Of a stretch of 9,823 nt of DNA, positions 6,477 to 9,823 are shown in pieces. This DNA is from an uncultured Erysipelotrichaceae bacterium (GTDB lineage Bacteria; Bacillota_I; Bacilli_A; Erysipelotrichales; Erysipelotrichaceae): contig CAKUTY010000039.1 of the NCBI GenBank assembly GCA_934692455.1, positions 1 to 9,823 of the forward strand. Reading direction: 5' to 3'. The notes below the pieces were generated by a model that did not search any database, was not told the DNA's origin, and saw only the letters and a list, made by a program, of their open reading frames with translations. Position numbers and translations under genes: made by a program. The first letter of the stretch is position 1. The number at the start of each line of letters is the position of its first letter.

Positions 6477-8809
6477 TATGCATCCTTCCTTTCAATCTTG
6501 ACATTGTTGCAGAAAACAACAACTTGATCAGAAATAGAATTCATCATTGTCTCAAACAAATCATAACCCTCTTCAACATAAGCTTGTAAAGGATTATTTT
6601 GAGCATAACTTCTAAGACCGATACCATCTCTTAATTTAGACATAACATCGATATGATTTACCCAAGCTCTATCTAAAGTTCTTAAAACCATAGTCTTTTC
6701 AAGTGGCTTAATTTGATCCTTAAATTCATCAATTTTCTTATTATAAGCACCAAAAGTAATCTCAACTAAACGATCAATACATTCATTTGGATCCAGATTA
6801 TTAATATCATCTTCCTTAACCTCTGAACCAATTACCTTAAGTGAATCCACGATACCTGCATAGTCAACTACATCCTTCTTGCCATCATGACTTGTATGTT
6901 CACTCACAATACGAGACATAACTCTCTTATACATATCTTCGATTACTGAATGGATATCATCATGTTCAAGAATATAGTTTCTTTGTTCATACATTGTCTC
7001 TCTTTGTAGACGCATTACATCATCATAATCAAGTAGAGCCTTACGAGCATCAAAGTTAATGCCTTCAACACGCTTTTGAGCACTAGAAATAGCCTTAGAA
7101 ACAGTCTTATTCTCGATTGGCATATCACCCATTTGATTAAATAATCCCTGCATTCTATCACTACCGAAACGAACCATCAATTCATCTTCTAAAGATACAT
7201 AGAAACGTGAATAACCAGGGTCACCCTGTCTACCACTTCTACCTCTTAACTGATTATCAATACGTCTAGATTCATGTCTTTCACTGCCTAGAACCGCTAA
7301 ACCACCAAGTTCCTTAACGCCTTCGCCTAACTTAATATCAGTACCACGACCCGCCATATTAGTTGCGATAGTAACAGCACCCTTTTGACCAGCATTCTTA
7401 ATAATCTCAGCTTCACGAGCATGATTCTTGGCATTCAATACTTCATGTCTAATTCTTCTTTCCTTTAACATCTTAGAAAGAAGTTCACTGGTTTCAACTG
7501 AAATAGTACCAACTAGTACTGGCTGGCCCTTTTGATGAAGCTCGATGATTTCATTAATCAAGGCATTATATTTAGCCTTCTTAGTACCAAAGATTAAATC
7601 AGGTTCATCTTTTCTTGCCACTGGTCTATTTGTAGGAATCTCTACAACACGCATGTTATAGATTGATAAGAATTCTTCTTCCTCAGTCTTTGCAGTACCA
7701 GTCATACCAGCTAGTTTGTTATAAAGTCTAAAGAAATTTTGATAAGTGATAGTTGCCATAGTAACTGTTTCACTCTTAATCGGAACATTTTCCTTAGCTT
7801 GAATAGCTTGATGTAAACCATCAGACCATTCTCTACCTGGCATCTTACGACCTGTATTTTGGTCAACGATAACTACTTGATTTTCTTCAACTACATAGTC
7901 AACATCATTATGCATGATATAGTTAGCCTTTAAAGCTTGAGCAATATAGTGTACTAACGCTGTATTTTCAGGATCATAGATATTGTTTACCTTGAATGCT
8001 TTTTCAGCCTTAGCGATACCTTCTTCAGTTAATTGGATATTCTTTCCCTTGATATCAATTTCATAATCTTCATCTTCATGAAGTCTCTTTACAAATCTAT
8101 CGGCATTCACATATAAATTAGCAGTTTGTCTTTGGCTGCCTGAAATGATTAATGGAGTTCTTGATTCATCAATCAAAATAGAGTCAACTTCATCGACTAA
8201 GGCAAAGTTTAATTCTCTTAATACTCTATCTTCAACACGAGTAACCATGTTGTCTCTTAGATAATCAAAACCAACTTCGGAACATGTTGAATAGGTAATA
8301 TCACATAAGTAAGCTTTTCTTTTTTCAGCTGGGGTCATAGATCTTAAGTTAACCGCAACAGTTAAGCCTAAGAACTTATGGATTTGGCCCATCCACTCAG
8401 CATCACGTTGTGCCAAGTATTCATTAACAGTAATAACATGCACGCCCTTGCCACTTAGTGCATTTAAATATACAGCCATAACAGATGTTAAAGTCTTACC
8501 TTCACCTGTTTTCATTTCAGCGATATCACCACGTTGTAAAACACACGCACCTTCTAATTGACAAAAATAAGGGAATTCACCAATCACTCTTTTGGCTGCT
8601 TCTCTTACTACCGCAAAAGCTTCGCACATTATGTCATCAAGTGTTTCGCCTTTTGTAAGTCTATCTTTAAATTCTTGTGTCTTAGCCTTTAATTGTTCAT
8701 CGCTTAAAGCAGCCATTTCATTTTCATAATTTAATGTTGGCTTTACTTGAGCTTCAACCTCAGCTAAGATTTTTTTATCTGTATTAAATAATTTATCAAA
8801 TAATCCCAT
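6476..8809 (-). CDS. secA: Protein translocase ATPase SecA (short form)
   Basis: SecA is the cytoplasmic motor that pushes unfolded preproteins through SecYEG. The 777 residues include Walker A MKTGEGKT (99-106), the DEVD box (206-209) followed by SILIDESRTPLIISG, the preprotein-binding region (about 225-365), PGREWSDGLHQA (324-335), motif V TNMAGRGTD (483-491) and motif VI LRGRSGRQGDPG (521-532), then the helical scaffold and wing. It ends at FCNNVKIERKDA, shortly after the scaffold, so the C-terminal linker and the zinc-binding CxCxSG...CH tail (present in B. subtilis 841 aa and E. coli 901 aa) are absent. The stop overlaps prfB, so this is not a late frameshift visible here. The start at 8809 has AGAGG seven bases upstream. 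Essential housekeeping gene. Confidence 0.97.
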   Translation of the reverse strand: MGLFDKLFNTDKKILAEVEAQVKPTLNYENEMAALSDEQLKAKTQEFKDRLTKGETLDDIMCEAFAVVREAAKRVIGEFPYFCQLEGACVLQRGDIAEMKTGEGKTLTSVMAVYLNALSGKGVHVITVNEYLAQRDAEWMGQIHKFLGLTVAVNLRSMTPAEKRKAYLCDITYSTCSEVGFDYLRDNMVTRVEDRVLRELNFALVDEVDSILIDESRTPLIISGSQRQTANLYVNADRFVKRLHEDEDYEIDIKGKNIQLTEEGIAKAEKAFKVNNIYDPENTALVHYIAQALKANYIMHNDVDYVVEENQVVIVDQNTGRKMPGREWSDGLHQAIQAKENVPIKSETVTMATITYQNFFRLYNKLAGMTGTAKTEEEEFLSIYNMRVVEIPTNRPVARKDEPDLIFGTKKAKYNALINEIIELHQKGQPVLVGTISVETSELLSKMLKERRIRHEVLNAKNHAREAEIIKNAGQKGAVTIATNMAGRGTDIKLGEGVKELGGLAVLGSERHESRRIDNQLRGRSGRQGDPGYSRFYVSLEDELMVRFGSDRMQGLFNQMGDMPIENKTVSKAISSAQKRVEGINFDARKALLDYDDVMRLQRETMYEQRNYILEHDDIHSVIEDMYKRVMSRIVSEHTSHDGKKDVVDYAGIVDSLKVIGSEVKEDDINNLDPNECIDRLVEITFGAYNKKIDEFKDQIKPLEKTMVLRTLDRAWVNHIDVMSKLRDGIGLRSYAQNNPLQAYVEEGYDLFETMMNSISDQVVVFCNNVKIERKDA

Positions 8810-8833
8810 ACGAAAACCTCTTCTATCCGTCTT

Positions 8834-8842
8834 ATTGTACCA
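8834..8842 (-). promoter_or_regulatory. Extended -10 promoter of secA-prfB
   Basis: On the minus strand TGGTACAAT (8842-8834) fits an extended -10 (TGn plus TACAAT, one mismatch to TATAAT). No clear -35 hexamer is seen upstream. It lies after the csp terminator and about 25 bases before secA, so secA-prfB should be transcribed separately from csp. Confidence 0.5.
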
Positions 8843-8881
8843 TAATAGCTGAAATTCCTTATTTATACGAGTGCTAAGAAG

Positions 8882-8910
8882 AAAAAAAGATAAACCTAAG
8901 TCTATCTTTT
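8882..8910 (-). terminator. Rho-independent terminator of the cold-shock gene
   Basis: On the minus strand AAAAGATAGAC (8910-8900) pairs with GTTTATCTTTT (8895-8885), an eleven-pair stem with one G-U, closed by a four-base TTAG loop. The 3' arm runs into a T-tract to 8882. It lies about 17 bases after the csp stop codon. Confidence 0.8.
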
Positions 8911-8926
8911 AACCACGATATAAAAC

Positions 8927-9127
8927 CTAATCTACTTTCTTTATATTATGGGCTTGAAGGCCTCTTTCGCCTTCCACCAAGTCAAATTCTACCTTTGAAC
9001 TTTCTTCTATAGTCTTAAACCCGTCCATGACTAATTCAGAATAATGGAAGAAAGCATCTTGACCATCATCACATGTGATAAAGCCAAAACCCTTAGTCTT
9101 GTTAAAACGTTTAACTACTCCTTGCAT
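8927..9127 (-). CDS. Cold-shock domain protein (CspA family)
   Basis: A 66-residue single cold-shock domain, a small five-stranded beta-barrel that binds single-stranded RNA/DNA and acts as an RNA chaperone. RNP1 is visible as KGFGFI (12-17) and RNP2 as DAFFHYS (24-30); the family's C-terminal GERGLQAHNI pattern follows. The usual Trp in the first strand (VKWFN) is replaced by Arg (VKRFN, Arg7), removing one of the aromatic residues that stack on bases, and the usual DVFVHFS is altered. The start at 9127 matches the family N-terminus, but the best binding site (AAGGAG) is about 13-14 bases away, longer than normal. It has its own promoter and terminator. It occupies the place between comFC and secA where many Firmicutes carry hpf. 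Confidence 0.92.
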   Translation of the reverse strand: MQGVVKRFNKTKGFGFITCDDGQDAFFHYSELVMDGFKTIEESSKVEFDLVEGERGLQAHNIKKVD

Positions 9128-9153
9128 GAGAATATCCCGCTCTCCTTTTCTTA

Positions 9154-9182
9154 ATTATACAATAATTTTCAAAACTGAAAGC
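9154..9182 (-). promoter_or_regulatory. Probable promoter of the cold-shock gene
   Basis: A perfect TATAAT lies at 9159-9154 on the minus strand, with a poor -35 (CTTTCA, 9182-9177) 17 bases upstream. The start of transcription would be near 9147, giving a short leader of about 20 bases rather than the long structured leader typical of E. coli cspA. Confidence 0.5.
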
Positions 9183-9189
9183 GTTTTCT
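9176..9189. promoter_or_regulatory. cre-like site (possible CcpA operator)
   Basis: TGAAAGCGTTTTCT matches 13 of 14 positions of the Gram-positive catabolite-responsive element consensus TGWAANCGNTNWCA. It lies over the -35 region proposed for csp and ends in the comFC stop codon. The position would favour repression of csp. Only one site is present, so a chance match is possible. Confidence 0.4.
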
Positions 9190-9770
9190 TAAACCTTTGC
9201 TAAAACTAGAGCATTTATTACATTCGTTTTACATTTAAAAGCCTTATATATTCCAAGTAATGTAGAACCGGTTGTACATACATCATCGATAATTAATAAT
9301 TTGTCTATATAATCTCCATCATAATAGTAGTTATCTATCATTTGTTTTCTTTCATTTAAACTTTTTCCTTCTTGAATATATTCATGTTTCTTCTCAATCT
9401 TCACGGTTTCAAAGCCTAATCTATCAAATATCAACTTTAAATGGTCAAAGCCTCTCTTGTTCCTTTTTTCCTCACTACTTGGGGCATATACCACCTTATA
9501 GCCTAGATATTTTAGTTTTATTAATAATTCTACTTTATATAAAAACACATCACACAAGGCTTCGTCGTAACATTCTTTATATTGAAGTAATAATGTTTTA
9601 AATAAAGAATCATATTTATATAAACAAACACATTTTAAATCTTCAACATTAAACTTTTCTATCTTTAAATTTAGTTCCTTACGGCATGTATCACACAATA
9701 AATCCTTCTCTATAAACAAATCATACAAAGAGTAATGTTTAATCACCTTATCACAATACAGACAATTCAT
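9189..9770 (-). CDS. comFC: ComFC/GntX-family phosphoribosyltransferase-like protein
   Basis: A 193-residue ComFC homologue. The N-terminus has two CxxC pairs (Cys3/Cys6 and Cys26/Cys29) that should bind one zinc, followed by a type I phosphoribosyltransferase fold with RGFDH (106-110, RGFNQ in many relatives) and the PRPP-binding loop LLIIDDVCTTGSTL (158-171). ComFC works with the ATPase ComFA in the cytoplasmic step of DNA uptake during transformation; its enzymatic activity is not settled. The length is a little short of typical members but both ends look complete. The start at 9770 has AAAGGAGG twelve bases upstream, a long spacing, and overlaps the preceding gene by 20 bases. Presence of comF genes does not by itself show that the strain is competent. 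Confidence 0.85.
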   Translation of the reverse strand: MNCLYCDKVIKHYSLYDLFIEKDLLCDTCRKELNLKIEKFNVEDLKCVCLYKYDSLFKTLLLQYKECYDEALCDVFLYKVELLIKLKYLGYKVVYAPSSEEKRNKRGFDHLKLIFDRLGFETVKIEKKHEYIQEGKSLNERKQMIDNYYYDGDYIDKLLIIDDVCTTGSTLLGIYKAFKCKTNVINALVLAKV

Positions 9771-9823
9771 ATTTTCTATTAGCCTCCTTTATATCATCTA
9801 TTGCCAAGGTAATTTCTTTATCA
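9751..9823 (-). CDS. C-terminal end of the gene before comFC, probably comFA (partial)
   Basis: An open frame enters from the right edge and ends at TGA 9753-9751, giving 23 visible residues (DKEITLAIDDIKEANRKYELSVL). The AIDDIKEAN pattern resembles the extreme C-terminus of ComFA, the DEAD-like helicase/ATPase that powers DNA import, where an A-I-x-x-I-K-x-x-N pattern is common. The 20-base overlap with comFC and the usual comFA-comFC order support this. So few residues remain that the identity rests mainly on position. Confidence 0.5.
   Translation of the reverse strand, partial: DKEITLAIDDIKEANRKYELSVL

Overview
The window is AT-rich chromosomal DNA of a low-GC Gram-positive bacterium (Firmicutes/Bacillota). 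Supporting this are strong AGGAGG-type ribosome binding sites, lipoprotein signal peptides with lipoboxes, a comFA-comFC-...-secA-prfB gene order typical of Firmicutes, and short intergenic gaps with hairpin/T-tract terminators. An Erysipelotrichia-like gut Firmicute is my best guess, but this is inference from general style and not proven by any single gene. All intact genes lie on the minus strand, so transcription runs from high to low coordinates.

Layout in transcription order. At the right edge is the 3' end of a gene that fits comFA, overlapping comFC (DNA-uptake-associated phosphoribosyltransferase-like protein). Next is a short cold-shock gene with its own promoter, a possible CcpA (cre) site and a terminator. 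Then come secA (a short form without the C-terminal zinc-binding tail) and prfB, which overlap by one base. prfB (peptide chain release factor 2) is split by the classical in-frame TGA and needs +1 programmed frameshifting. A terminator closes that unit.

The second half is a complete polyamine-uptake operon. It comprises an XRE-cupin regulator starting at TTG, with a perfect 8-bp-arm palindrome in its leader, followed by potA, potB, potC and potD. Spacings are 9 bases, then one-base TAATG overlaps, then a 17-base overlap, and a terminator begins in the potD stop codon. Together they form a PotABCD-type ABC importer for spermidine/putrescine with a probable local, autoregulated repressor.

The most unusual feature is PotA. 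It is 523 residues instead of about 345-380, because roughly 178 residues are inserted inside its C-terminal TOBE domain. The insert holds two diverged copies of a module that resembles the Ig-like/beta-sandwich repeats usually found in secreted surface proteins, yet here it sits in a cytoplasmic ATPase subunit.

The left end (1-542) holds the start of an unrelated small lipoprotein gene with its own promoter. On the plus strand there is a frameshifted remnant of a tyrosine recombinase, evidence of an old mobile element next to the pot operon. I saw no rRNA, tRNA, CRISPR array or intact mobile element.
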